NCBI GenBank assembly: GCA_030544215.1
Contig: JARZZO010000011.1
Coordinates: 47,179,587 to 47,243,586, forward strand
DNA from: Zantedeschia hybrid cultivar
Lineage: Eukaryota; Streptophyta; Magnoliopsida; Alismatales; Araceae
DNA length: 64,000 nt
Direction: 5' to 3'
Program-made: the position numbers and the translations under genes
Part shown: one piece after another, positions 33,531 through 44,337 of the stretch
Layout: each line of letters starts with the position of its first letter
Numbering within the stretch: the first letter of the stretch is position 1
Notes under the pieces: generated by a model
What the model saw: only the letters and a program-made list of their open reading frames with translations
What the model was told of the DNA's origin: nothing
Databases searched by the model: none

Positions 33531-34857
33531 ATGTCAAGTTTTACAAAGGATTCTTCATCAAGGAAGAGGGTAAAGAGGGCGATTGAAAGGCTCTCTAATA
33601 TAGAAGGTCACCTTAGCGGGCGAGGTCCAAATCTAAAGGTAAACTTCTCTCTTATCACTCAAATAATCAAATCTCCTTCTTTCTTCTACATCTTTTCTCC
33701 ATGCTGCAATTTCTTGTTTAATATGATAAGACCATGTCAATTTTCTTTTCTTTCAAGGGATATCCTTTCTTCCCTGGTCCAAGAAGATTTACTCCACTCC
33801 CATGGATTCCAAAATTAGTGGAGAAAATTTATCTTTCTATGCAATCCTTCATCTCAAAGTGGCATATCCAAAGCTTAGTAATACATTCTAAACACTATAA
33901 GAGTGTGTGTTTGGATTGGGCCATGATAGACGCTCTTATTAAATTGTGGCATCCTCAAACACACACTTTCCTTTTCACTTATTTCGAAGCTACCATCATC
34001 TTGGAAGAAGCTGAGTTACTCTTGGGACTTCCAAAACTTAAAGCTACCAGTGAAGAACCTAATGTGACTAATATGCTATTCATGAGGGAGAAGATCACCT
34101 CCCATCAGTTCTTGGAAAAGATCATGGAAAATTTAAAAGAGATCCAGAGCGTCCTCACTCATAAAGGAATTAATATGTCGAAGCTGGCAGAATGGACTTT
34201 GAAGAGAATGGAAAAGATTAAGGAGGAAGGTACATAGACTGTAATGATTGCATTCACTGCATGCTTGGCTGGAGCTCTCCTATTCTCTGCCCAGGATAAC
34301 ATATTAGCAGAAGATCAACTCAGTGCGATTTGTGGGATTTTTAGGGGGAAGCAGTAAGCAGAACAGTCCTAGCCTATCTCTACAGTGGGCTCTTAGCGGC
34401 TTCTATCGGTCAACCTCCTTATGAGCATACTACTCCTTGCCCTATGGATCGATCTCCACTCAAATTCAATCATAATGATGAAGAGGTTCCCAAGATGTCT
34501 AAGATATATCGGCATAGTCCTATCTTTCACATAGCCAATGTAGTGGAATTCAACAACAACATGACCAATCGAGTGCCCAACCTCAAAATTTTAGATGACT
34601 GGCACAACTACTTCAAGACCATACCGAGGACTGACTTCGAATCTACACCACTAGCTCTCCACGAAAGGCGGTTGGGGTGCACCGCTGTGCCAACAGAGCT
34701 TAGACTAATCGGGGTAACTGAGTTCGTCTTGTATAATCCTCATCGGTGTCATCCTCAATTGGATATGTTACGCTATGAATTTCCAGAGATTTCCAATCTT
34801 TCGCCAATCAAGAAGCGAGCTTTAGGAACTGATGAAGACTTTGAGGTAACATAGCTT
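33531..34857 (+). pseudogene. PMD gene 1 (plant mobile domain), antisense in Tat-A
   Basis: Exon 1 (33531-33638) encodes MSSFTKDSSSRKRVKRAIER and 16 more residues; GT at 33639 and AG at 33757 bound a phase-0 intron; exon 2 continues GYPFFPGPRRFTPLPWIP. The PMD hallmark is clear: LIKLWHPQTHTFLF, YFEATIILEEAELLLGLP. A TAG at 34235-34237 interrupts it, after which AFTACLAGALLFSAQDN continues in frame; a frameshift near 34350 leads to LAYLYSGLLAASIGQPP and the frame 34444-34854 with FVLYNPHRCHPQLDM, the PMD C-terminal part. PMD proteins include nuclear MAIN/MAIL factors, and the domain is common in transposons. It runs opposite to Tat-A pol. Function in the element is unknown. Confidence 0.72.
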
Positions 34858-35142
34858 ATTGCAACTTTGTATAACATCGGTCTCATCCGTTGTGTTAAAC
34901 TTCCTCATAAAGCAAATAGGAGGCTACGGGAAAATTATGTAAAATAGCTTCAGAAAATTCGGCCTGAAAGCTTTCAACTTCTGCCAAAAACTTGATGTAC
35001 TTTTCCATTTTATTTTTAATAGAAAATCCTTCCTTATTGCAATGAAAATCCTTTCTTATTATTTGTGCAATTTTTCGGATTTTTTTCTTAATCAAAAGAG
35101 CTTATTTTCCTCAGAATTCAATGTTTCAGATTCATTAATTCA
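34858..35142 (+). other. Spacer after PMD gene 1
   Basis: A TAG at 34852 or a possible donor GTAACA near 34847 ends the readable frame. The remainder is AT-rich with no motif; the frame 35042-35299 is not recognisable. Confidence 0.4.
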
Positions 35143-35570
35143 AAACGTGTCCACTCAGAGTGACGCCTTTCAGCCAAATTCAATTTCCAAAATTTCTAAA
35201 CTTATTTCTCAAATGACTTTAAATCACGTCGCCCAAGGTCAATGCCTTTCATTTTCTCTCTCATATTTCCTCAATTTTCTAATGCATTTAATGCTCTGAA
35301 TCACGTCGGGCATGGTCGACACCTATCATTATTTCAACTATACTTTCCATAATTTCCCATGCATTAATTCTCTGAAGCACGTCGCCCATAGTCGACGCCT
35401 TTCAATAATTTCAAAATTTCCCGTGGTACGGCTCTGACCAACCAAGGTGGTAATTTCCAAAACGTGTTGTCCATGGTCGACGCCTTTCAATTATTTTCAA
35501 AATTTCAAACGGTTGCCTCAGTTTATGTGCCACTAAATGGCGTCCTCTGAGGTCGACGCGTTTCACCCTA
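35143..35570 (+). repeat. Cluster of six GCGTC-type hairpin units upstream of PMD gene 2
   Basis: Units start near 35143, 35222, 35297, 35371, 35459 and 35536, spaced 74-88 bp apart. Typical: GCACGTCGCCCATAGTCGAC (35374) followed by GCCTTTCA. Right arms are CGACGCCTTTCA in most; left arms vary more (ACGTCG, GCGTC). Confidence 0.8.
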
Positions 35571-35825
35571 GTTCTACAGCCTAAGCCCAAGCTCCTCTTC
35601 CTCCTTATCATTTAGTTTTCTATCTTCTCTTCCTTCTTAGGCGACAGTGGTACTCCAGCATCTTTCTCCATTTCTGGCGAGCTCTTCTCCGACGTCTCCC
35701 TTTGTCTTCGGCGAGCTCTTCTCCGGCACCAGCCATCCCTTCCAACTCCGGCCATCATCTCTCTCATTCTCTTCCTCTCTCTCACTCTCTATCAATCTCT
35801 CTCTGAATTTCTCACTCATTCTCCC

Positions 35826-38686
35826 ATGGATTACAGCGGGCCGAGCCACAAACGGCAAAGAGTGGCCGCTGTCCCAGTGGTCAAGATGGAGGAGATTGTT
35901 GAGGTCCCCGCCTAAGAGGAGGGTATGTACGAGGCGTCGGCGGCAGCTTTTATGGAAGAAGAAGAAGCGCCACCCGCGGCTCAGGCATGCGAATTGGCTG
36001 CGGCATCGGTAGAGGAGTCCTAAGAACTTGGGTTTTATAGCTTTTATAGGCGGACAAGGCCAAGGAAGAGGGTGAATGGGTCCACAGACCTGGGCGAGAA
36101 AGGCATCGAGACCAGGCGACGCCATTCAAAAGGCGTCGACCACCCCCGATGGCATTCAGGACAGTGGTCTAGGTCTAAAAATAAGTATAGAGATTGATTT
36201 TAATTGCCTTTCTGATGATTAATTTAGTGTTTTCTTGGACAATTGTAGGGCACCATGAGAGCCAGTTTCTTATGGGATCTAGTGATAGTGGCCTATCGGG
36301 GTCTGTCGGACTTCCAAAAGGCAAGGTTGAGGTAGATGGGTTTTGGAGAATTACTGGATATCGAGCCATTTTGGCTCAATCTGGTATTGATGCCAAGAGT
36401 CTGGCATTCCTGATGCCCTGGGGACACATGGTTCCCAGCTTGGAGGATGTTGCTAGGATTACGTGACTGAGGGTAGAGGATAGGGCTGTAAGTGATGTTA
36501 CCTTCCCGGGCTATAGTGATTTGGCTGGGACTGCAGGTAGACATGCCTAGAAAGGAGTCGAGGACTTTTCTGAGATGGGAGGTGATGGATGCATTGGGGC
36601 TGAAGAACCCATGACAGAAGGTGGGTGAGTCCAACGAGATGTTTATAATAGACTAATGAGGACAGTAGGGTCTTCTTATTGCTGGGACGAGAAGAACATA
36701 GAGAGGACAAATAGGGATCATAGGATGTTTTTGGTTTTTCTTTTTGGTAGGTTATTTGTAAGGGACCAAGGGTGACGTGATTCATTGTCATTTCTTGGGG
36801 GTGTTGATAGATTTAAACAGGATAAGAGAGTATGCCTACGGTGAGGCCCTTCTGGCCCACCTCTTCACAGATTTATCTACGGTCACGCCAGACCACGAGA
36901 CCACCATCAGCGGCTTCGCGCCATTTCTACAGGTATGTTTATTTCCGCTTTATTTTATTTCTTTTAAAATGACATTGAATGATGCTATGATGCCTTCTAA
37001 CCTAAATGCTTCATGCGTAGATTTGGAGCTACTATTATTTTCCTTTGTTCCTTTGGGACGAGCGAGGCTAGTCCGCCCAGACGCGATTCTGTTGGCCACA
37101 GGTGGCGGCCAACCATTGACATGGCACCTCAGCACCATTAGCTGACGGCCCTACTGCGTCAGTTTCTTGATTACCCAAAATTATTGGTAAGCTTTTCTTT
37201 CTTTTCTTATTATGTTTTCTGATATATATGTCTTATTTATTCTTGTTTAATTTAGTTTATGCAGTTGATTTGTTATGAATGCAACTAACCTATATGAATG
37301 CAGTGTAGGTTATCTGGAGGCCGCACCTCGATATGAGTGAGGAAGGGCAGCCACGGGTAGTGGCCGGATGCGAGCGCTGTGATAGGCATATATGGGTCCT
37401 CTGCTTTAATGAGATCGAGCTATTGCACCTCTGCCTTGTGATGAGGACATTGGGTCTTCATCAAGAGTGGATCGAGGAGGGGGTCCCAGAGGGAATAGGG
37501 CGGATGATGAGGGGGAAGCAGGCCCACACCGACTGGCGGGTCAAGTTCGCGGAGCAATACACACTGGGAGCGGCGCGGTGTAGTGGTGGAGTCTCATGCG
37601 GAGAGTAGTGAGCCTTATCTCCAGCATTACCGGGTCCATTATGCCGCCCATTTCCAGCAGCTCCGACCCCTTGATGTAAGTATGATGACATGCTTCTTGC
37701 ATTTTGTTATTATTATTATTTCTTTCTGATATTCATTTGTAAAGGACTAATCTTAATGTGAATATGCAGGATACATGGGACGCCACTATCATTGATCTTC
37801 GGGCCCACCTCCAAGACGCAGAGCGATAGCTCGGTCAGGCCCATGCTGACCTCAACATTCTGGTATGTATGCATGGCCTGCCTAATTATGCATGAATGCT
37901 TTTGTTTTTATTAATTATTTGTTTTGGTGCTCAACCACTGACGGCAATCCTTTTGGTTCAGCGTGCCACAATACTTAGGCTGCCTAGCCTCCTTCCGACC
38001 CTACTGGCGCTTCTACCTCTGGCACCTCATCCGACGCAGCTCTTGCCTCCCTGTAGGAGCAGCTCGCAAGTGCCATCCTTCGGGCCTCTCAGGCAGAGGA
38101 GGACTGTGCTTCTCGGGTGAGTTCTGACTTCAACATTTCTTTCTTCATTATCATGTATGCCCTCACTTGGACTGTAACGAAACTGATTCTGATTTCTTGT
38201 TTGACAGGTCGCTGAGCTTCAAGAGTCTCTCCACATAGCTAAAGAGGAGCTTGAGTGGACTAGGAGCGTGGCGCCCAAGCACATGCAAATGCTACCCGGG
38301 GCTGAAAGTTGGAGGAGTGGCTGGTGAGGCTCTACAGTGGTGACCTCCCCCGCGAGCTTACACGCCTCTAGATGCGTCTTGAGGTCATTATGGAGGAGAG
38401 GGACTGGGAGAGAACAACACTCTCCGGGTGCAGCTAGGGATTGCAGAGTATGAGCGGCACAGTGTGGAGGAGCGATACCAGTGCGCCCACCAGCGAGCCC
38501 CTGAGGGAGGCCATGGTAGTGTCTTCACTGTCGGCCTTGCTGTACCTTCTGCCCGTGCCGAGCCTAGCACCATGGGGCCGCCTGCGTTACCAGTTCGAGG
38601 GCCAGACGCTTATGATGAGGTGCAAAGCCAGCTGGACGAGGGTCATGGGGAGAGCCAACCGTGAGGATGCCACTACTGCTGTCTGA
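35826..38686 (+). pseudogene. PMD gene 2 (plant mobile domain), multi-exon, antisense in Tat-A
   Basis: The ATG at 35826 opens MDYSGPSHKRQRVAAVPVV, rich in acidic residues after a TAA stop at about 35911. After an acceptor at 36248, an exon reads FWRITGYRAILAQSGI and MPWGHMVPSLEDVARIT, then a TGA and LRVEDRAVSDV; a shift leads to SFLGVLIDLNRIREYAYGEA and TISGFAPFLQ, ending at a GT (36933). AG at 37020 opens IWSYYYFPLFLWDE. Later exons give HIWVLCFNEIELL and RGKQAHTDWRVKFAEQY, then a likely coiled coil (VAELQESLHIAKEELEWTR). Further GT-AG borders are near 37185/37305, 37676/37770, 37862/37961 and 38115/38208. At least seven exons. Domain order is that of PMD proteins with a C-terminal coiled coil. 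Stops and shifts make it a pseudogene. Confidence 0.7.
36093..36160 (+). repeat. Two GCGTC-type hairpin units inside PMD gene 2
   Basis: In the first exon-intron region: GGCATCGAGACCAGGCGACG (36092) followed by CCATTCA, then AAAAGGCGTCGACCACCCCC (36129) followed by GATGGCATTCAG. Same design as the upstream cluster. Confidence 0.7.
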
Positions 38687-39159
38687 TATCATACTGCCTT
38701 TGTCTGCTCATGGTGATGTACTTTTTATACTTGTTGTTATACTGCCAAACTTTTGATGATATACTTTTGAGTCCTGATTTGTGGAAATGATGGACCTTTT
38801 CTTTCTTTTCATGTGTATGATACTTTTCCATGGATGAATCCTTTGTGAATATTCAATGAATTGAACTTTTATGAACCTTGACTATTTCTTTTTGGCTTCG
38901 ATCTCTTGTGTACCTGTGCCCTACGAATGACTTGAACAAACAAATTAATGTGCCTGTTCTGGGTTAGCCCCTTGCCTAGTAAGTAACCAACTACTTGGAG
39001 CCTATCTTTGGTAAAAGGGTCAAGGGGAAAGCCTTTATTCAGTGAAGGCGAAATAAGTCAAAGAAAGATAAATGCAACAAGCAAGCACGCAAATGCTAAC
39101 TTAAAATAACTTAAAATAAAAATGCAACACACATGTCTAACAAATGGATGCAATTTTGA
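38687..39159 (+). other. 3' flank of PMD gene 2
   Basis: AT-rich, with TGTATGATAC and several TTGAA(C/T) runs; could hold the 3' untranslated region. No AATAAA signal at a convincing place and no further gene. Confidence 0.4.
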
Positions 39160-39545
39160 AATTTCAACATATCCAATTTTTTTGTGATTTGGAAATATCC
39201 ATTTTTTTTGTGATTTTGAAATATCCATTTTTTTTGTGTTTTAAAATATTCATTTTTTGGATTTTTTTGTAAATATCCATCTTTTTTTGGTTTTTTTAAA
39301 AATATCCATCTTTTTTTTGGGTTTTGAAATATTCAATTTTTTTTATTTTTAAAATATCCATTTTTTTGTGATTTTGAAAACATCCAATTTTTGTGATTTT
39401 AAAAATATCCATTTTTTTGTGATTTTGGAAATATCCATTTTTTGTGTTTTGAAATATTCAATTTTTTTGTAATTTTGAAAATATCCACTTTTTTGTGATT
39501 TTGAAAATATCCATTTTTTTTGTGTTTTGAAATATTCAATTTTTT
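39160..39545 (+). repeat. Tandem repeat of about 28-30 bp, T-rich
   Basis: About thirteen copies of ATTTTTTTGTGATTTTGAAA followed by TATCC, with variants lacking the GATTTT part. It ends at the LINE target duplication. Probably slippage-generated. Confidence 0.85.
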
Positions 39546-39994
39546 GGGTAAACTTAGTCTAAAGACTAGCATGGTACTTTTTTTTTTTTTTTATCTAGGA
39601 CCCTAAGCAGACTCTTGGATTTTTATTAATTAAATCAATTCAAAATACATGGGGGGGACATGCCACCTTATCCTAGAGAGATACAATAATAAAGAAAGTA
39701 AAACAGATCCCCAGGTACAATAAACAATCAAGACTGAAAATGAGGAAATCCAGACTTGTCCATAGTCAACTCTCCTCTAACAGCAAGAGGCAAAGTAGTA
39801 ACTGAAGAAAATGTCTGAGAAGTATGAGAGGAGCGTGAGGAGTTCGCTAATGTGTCAGCTGCCTTGTTAAACTCTCTAACCACATGCTGGAACTATATAT
39901 GCATAGAGTCCTTCAAAGAGCAGAGCATGTCCCACTAAAGATGAAGAATCCATGGAATAGTCTTGCCATTAGAAAGAAGGAGCATAATCAAAAC

Positions 39995-41330
39995 CTTGCA
40001 ATCAAACTCCAGTATGATAGAAGAAATCTCCAACTGAACACATCTGTAAACCAATAAGCATAGCCCTGATCTTTGAAATTAGACTGCAAGTAATACCAAA
40101 ATAGCCACAACAAGCTGAAATAAAAGAACCTTTGTCATCCTTGAAAATAGTAGCACCTGCACATAAACCTAGATTGCCTCTACAACAACCATCAGTATTA
40201 AGCTTGACATAGAATGTGGAGGGAGGCATCTAATAAACAAGAGAGGGAGGAGTAGGAGAAAACTTATCAATTAAGCCCAAGGCCTGCAGAGAGGCTCTCT
40301 CAGTAGATGATGATGCCCTCTTAGGATGAAACAAAGAGGCAATGTCTTTAATGAGAAGAATGTCCTGTCTTAAGATATGATCTTTGCTGCAAGAAGATTG
40401 GTCAAATCTGGCTGAACATCTAGGCTTCCATATAGTCCAAGCGACAATGGAAGGTATAATACCCGTGCAGAATCCATATAGAGTAGTGCTAGAAGCCTTG
40501 GAAATAAAGACAGAGAAAATATACTTAAAGGAATTCATTTGGACCTGAATCTGAAAGATAGTCATGAAAAAAGACTAACAATGATTAGTAATATCACCCA
40601 TAGCAAGAATATGATTCCTGGTTTCAGTAGAAGGATATCTGCAACAAGCACATCTAGAAACCATAGAAATCTCATATCTTTGAATGACTAGGGCTCTATA
40701 AACGAAGAGTGATATTTTCTTGGGTAAGGGAAAGTGCCATATCCATTTAGTAATGGAAAGCTCAGGCCTGCTATGTCTGACAATGTTTCAGGCAGATTTA
40801 GTAGTGAAATATCCATGAGTATCAGGCTTTCAAATAGGTATATCATGTCCTTGAATGTTAGATAAGCAATAAGTAATATTCATAATGACACAGGAAACAT
40901 CTATAGGAAGCATTTGCATAAAGTCCTCTCTGTAAGAAATAAATCCCTGAGAAGTCCAATGATGACTAAGAGCAATAGAATACCACTGATTAATAGAAAT
41001 AAAATCCCTAAAAGGACCATGTCCAGTCCAATTGTCATGCCAAAAGGAAATAATACTAGTCCTAACCTGCCAACAAATATTGTTCAAAATCCAATGCCTG
41101 TGTCTAAGAATCGTTCTCAAATGTGGAGATCCAGTCAAAGAACAAGAAGAGAGATGTTGATCATGCATATAAGTGTTATGAATATACTCACTCCAAGCAC
41201 CCTTATGATAGTAAATTTTCCAACATAACTTCACTTTCAAAGCACTACTCAGATCAAATAAAGATCTAATCCCAATTCCTCCTTCATCAATAGGCCTCGC
41301 CATGTCTTTCCATGCAATCTAGTGCTTCCT
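39995..41330 (-). pseudogene. LINE C-terminal region with RNase H
   Basis: Frame 40830-41303 reads RPIDEGGIGIRSLFDLSSAL and ISFWHDNWTGHGPFRD, the plant LINE segment after RT (zf-RVT side). Frame 40230-40565 includes SIVAWTIWKPRCSARFDQ. Frame 40002-40229 starts the RNase H domain: YVKLNTDGCCRGNLG and AGATIFKDDKGSF, with the first catalytic aspartate. This RNase H is the type shared by many plant LINEs. Stops separate the pieces. Confidence 0.82.
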
Positions 41331-41397
41331 TTGGCCAACACTGGAAGATCCCCAAAGGAAAGCAACAAAAGTCTTTTCTATAGCCTCAAGAATGCTC

Positions 41398-43093
41398 TTA
41401 AGGAGGGAAGAGGGAAGCAAGGATATGAATATGAATGAAAGATAAAACATGCCTAATCAAGACCAATCTACCACCTAGAGATAAGAGTTTAGTTTTCCAA
41501 TTTATCAGCTTTTTTCTCACCTTATCAAGCAAAGGCTGGAAGTAAATGGCTTTAGCAATGCCCTTGTACAAAGGGGCCCCAAAGTATAGAATCGGAAACC
41601 TCTTATGTGGAGTATGAGTAGCTGCAACAATCTGATTGATCCTTTGAGTAATAGTGGAAGGAGCCACATAAAGGAACCTTCGTCTTTATTAGCCAGCTGA
41701 CCAAAACACCTTTCATAAATACTAATAAAAGCAAACAGCCTGTGAAGAGAAGCTTGAGAGCCATTAGTGAAAATAACTGTGTCATTAGCAAATAACAAGT
41801 GTGACATGACTGGACCATCCCTGAATGTAGAGAAGGGAGTAACCATGCCTCTAGAGAATAAGCTATGCAAACCTCCGCTGAAAGCTTCTTCAGCCAAAAT
41901 GAATAAGTTGGGGACTAAAGGATCACCTTGCCTAAGTCCTCTGGAAGAACTGAAATAGCCACCAAGCGGTCCATTAAAGATAATTAAAAACCAGCAGTCA
42001 GTGAAAAAATTCTTGATCGAATTGATTCAAGCATCAGAAAAATCAAAGTTAGAGAGTACATCAAACAGAAAGTTCCATTCCAGTCTATCATAAGCCTTCA
42101 TCATATCTAGCTTAATGCTAACATTATGACCCTTGTTTCTTTTAGATATGTTGTGCACCAGCTCTTGAGCTAGACAGATGTTATCACTAATATCCCTTCC
42201 TTTCACAAAAGCACCTTGGAAGGGGGAAATTAGCCTATGCAATATAATAGAAAGCCTCTTACACACAATGAGAGAAAGAATTTTGTAAGTGAAATTGCAT
42301 AGGCTAAAGGGTCTAAACTCCTTGAAATAAGTGGGGTTATCACACTTAGGAATCAAAATCAAATGAGTAGAGGTGTAAGCCTTGGGTAAGACTTCTCTAT
42401 TAAAGAACTCAATGACTGCAGCAAAAATATCATTAGCAACTATATCTCAGCAAGAAGTAAAAAAGTCTCCAGAAAAACCATCTGGACGTGGGGCACTATC
42501 CGCACACAGAGAGAAAACAACTTCTTTTTCCTCATCTAGGGTGGGAATGGACATCAAAGCAATATTATCCACATCAGTGACAAGAGTTGAAATATACTGC
42601 AGCAAACCAGTGTTGTTCATGGAAGGAGGTTGAGAAGTGAAAAGATCCTTGTAATAATCAATTGCCATAGAAAGAAGCATACTCTGATTAGTAATCAAAT
42701 TGCCATTGATATCAGAGAGAGAATGAATGAATTTCGTTCTGCGTCTCTCAGTAACAATGGAGTGAAAGAAAATAGTATTTTTATCCCCCTCCTTGAGCCA
42801 TCTGAAATGTGCTTTCTGCCTCCAAAAAACTTCTTGTCTAAGCAACAACTCGTGAAGATTCTTTTTAGCTGCAATAAGATCGTTAGTGGCATCTATAGAA
42901 GGAATACTATCAGCAATGGATTGCAAATTGACCACCTCATTTTCAGCCCTTAAGACAGCAACAATGACATTACCAAAAGAATTCTTGTTCCAGTATTTAA
43001 GAGTACCCCTAAGCCTCTTCAATTTGGCACTGAGTTTGTACAGAGGGGAAGCATAAAGGGGTCTATTCCAGCACTCACTACCTGAGTGAAATG
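41398..43093 (-). pseudogene. LINE reverse transcriptase
   Basis: Frame 42447-43109 is the linker before RT (RLRGTLKYWNKNSFGNV, HFRWLKEGDKNTIFFHS, LDEEKEVVFSL). Frame 42027-42362 is the RT N-terminal half: YFKEFRPFSLCNFTYKILS, ISPFQGAFVKGRDISDN, SIKLDMMKAYDRLEW. Frame 41517-41897 holds the active-site segment LLFANDTVIF, where the usual FADD reads FAND, and 41398-41667 follows with NWKTKLLSLGGRLVLIRHVL. Frameshifts divide the frames. Loss of a catalytic aspartate shows an inactive copy. Order and motifs are those of plant L1-type LINEs. Confidence 0.86.
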
Positions 43094-43394
43094 CTAATGT
43101 ATAGTCCAAACTTTTAAAAACTTGAAATGAGCATGATAACTGGTATTGTTTGGATCATAAGTGACAAGCAGAGGGTTGTGATCAGAACAATTATGATGCA
43201 GGCGAGTAACAGAAGTAGAAAATGCATCCAACGAATGTGTTGGCCAAACCTCTATCCAATCTAGCTTTAATACAACTAGGTCCATGTTGTCTATTACACC
43301 AAGTGTAACTGGATCCATTGAAACCAAGATCAACAGTACCACAGTTCTGCACAAAAGAGTGGAATGCATGAACAGAAGCAGGAAAAGGGACATT
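43094..43394 (-). pseudogene. LINE endonuclease C-terminal part
   Basis: One minus-strand frame reads GLVDLGFNG-like and SSYTWCNRQHGPSCIKARLD, DRGLANTF; after a shift, CSDHNPLLVTYDP, the end of the apurinic endonuclease domain with its conserved SDH. This enzyme nicks target DNA to prime reverse transcription. The first two thirds are absent because the element is 5'-truncated. Confidence 0.78.
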
Positions 43395-43411
43395 AAAGAC
43401 CAGTATGGTAT

Positions 43412-44116
43412 TTGGATCAAAAGAGCTTACTTGTTTGTTATCTTAATTCCCTTGTCATTCTTCAATAACCTAATCTAGGTTCATCGTACTTTTATTGTGC
43501 TGGTGTTCATGATCCCATCTAATAATATGACACTTAGTCAACTTAGGCGATTTTTTAAGCTTGGAGTACGCCCCTTAAGGAGAAGGGAAGAAGTGGTCTA
43601 GAAAGCTCGCGAGAGGGTTCTGGAGACCTAGGAAGATGTCCTTCCTTTACCTAATTGTCTGTTGGGGTTCAGTCATTTTCACTTTGTAGAGATTTTTTTT
43701 ATTTTTGACCTTGCCCCCTTTTATTTGGATTTTGGCCTTTTGATTTGACCTTTGACTTTGTGGCCTTTTTCGTTTTGACTTTTGCCTTTTGCTTTTGCTT
43801 TTGGCGTGGGTATTTTGATTTTTTTCCTCTTTTTTTTATGACGGCCTCTTACTAAGATGGCAGGTATTTTCAATAGTCTGTCCCAAGCCTCGTTCCAACA
43901 TCGTGAACTGAGAAAGAAAGAATAGGTTTCACCTTACACTCTCAGTCAGTTTGTCAGTATTCTTTGGACTTTACATCATTTGTTACTTAAGAACCAAGCG
44001 TGTATGTGTGTGCATCATGCCCTTAAATTAGATTACCAAAGACTATAGAGGGAATTTTGGACTAAAACTTTTCTAACCTCACTGGTCCTTGCACCATGAC
44101 GATCGGCACACTTAAC
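43412..44116 (-). other. Tat-A region between pol end and LINE
   Basis: T-rich repeats (TTTTGACTTTTGCCTTTTGC near 43770) and no reading frame of note. It follows the pol stop in minus orientation. Nothing identified. Confidence 0.45.
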
Positions 44117-44337
44117 CTAAGAGTAGTAGTTCTTGAGATACAGACCATTCCAAGGGTGAGACAACTCCTGACCTTCTGCATTAACCAGCCTATAGGCATT
44201 ACCAGAAAAAGCATTTGCTATAACATAAGGACCCTCCCAATTTGGTTGGAGCTTAGAGAGAGGACCACCAGGTTTTACAAAAGTTTGTTTAACCATGATG
44301 TCACTGATGTGATAGCGATGATCGTTGGATTCAACAC
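44117..44337 (-). pseudogene. Tat-A pol C-terminus
   Basis: A minus-strand frame: MVKQTFVKPGGPLSKLQ, NWEGPYVIANAFSGNAYRL, and ELSHPWNGLYLKNYYS then stop. This is the conserved end of Tat/Athila-type gypsy integrase (P.WEGPY...G.Y.L...PWN...LKKYY). It shares strand with the LTR at 30887-32156, so both are taken as one element. Upstream integrase and RT are not present: at 44338 an unrelated repeat begins. Confidence 0.75.

Larger units (their letters stand above)
39578..43394 (-). mobile_element. L1-type LINE, 5'-truncated
   Basis: A 3.8-kb non-LTR retrotransposon. The 3' end is a 15-base A tail (minus strand; plus 39578-39592). It is flanked by a 17-bp target duplication, 39561-39577 and 43395-43411, that differs at three places, all C/T. 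Coding order on the minus strand: endonuclease end, linker, RT, zinc-knuckle-like region, RNase H. ORF1 and most of the endonuclease are missing, as usual after incomplete reverse transcription. It is inserted in Tat-A, downstream of the PMD genes. Confidence 0.88.

Noticed and set aside
35637..36125. 162-codon minus-strand frame
   Set aside because: It is antisense to the PMD gene 2 start and its leader, with no recognisable domain. The plus-strand MDYSGPSHKRQRV frame has the exon context.
40914..43478. Plus-strand frames across the LINE (for example 40914-41228, 42630-42953)
   Set aside because: Antisense shadows of the LINE frames, without motifs of their own.
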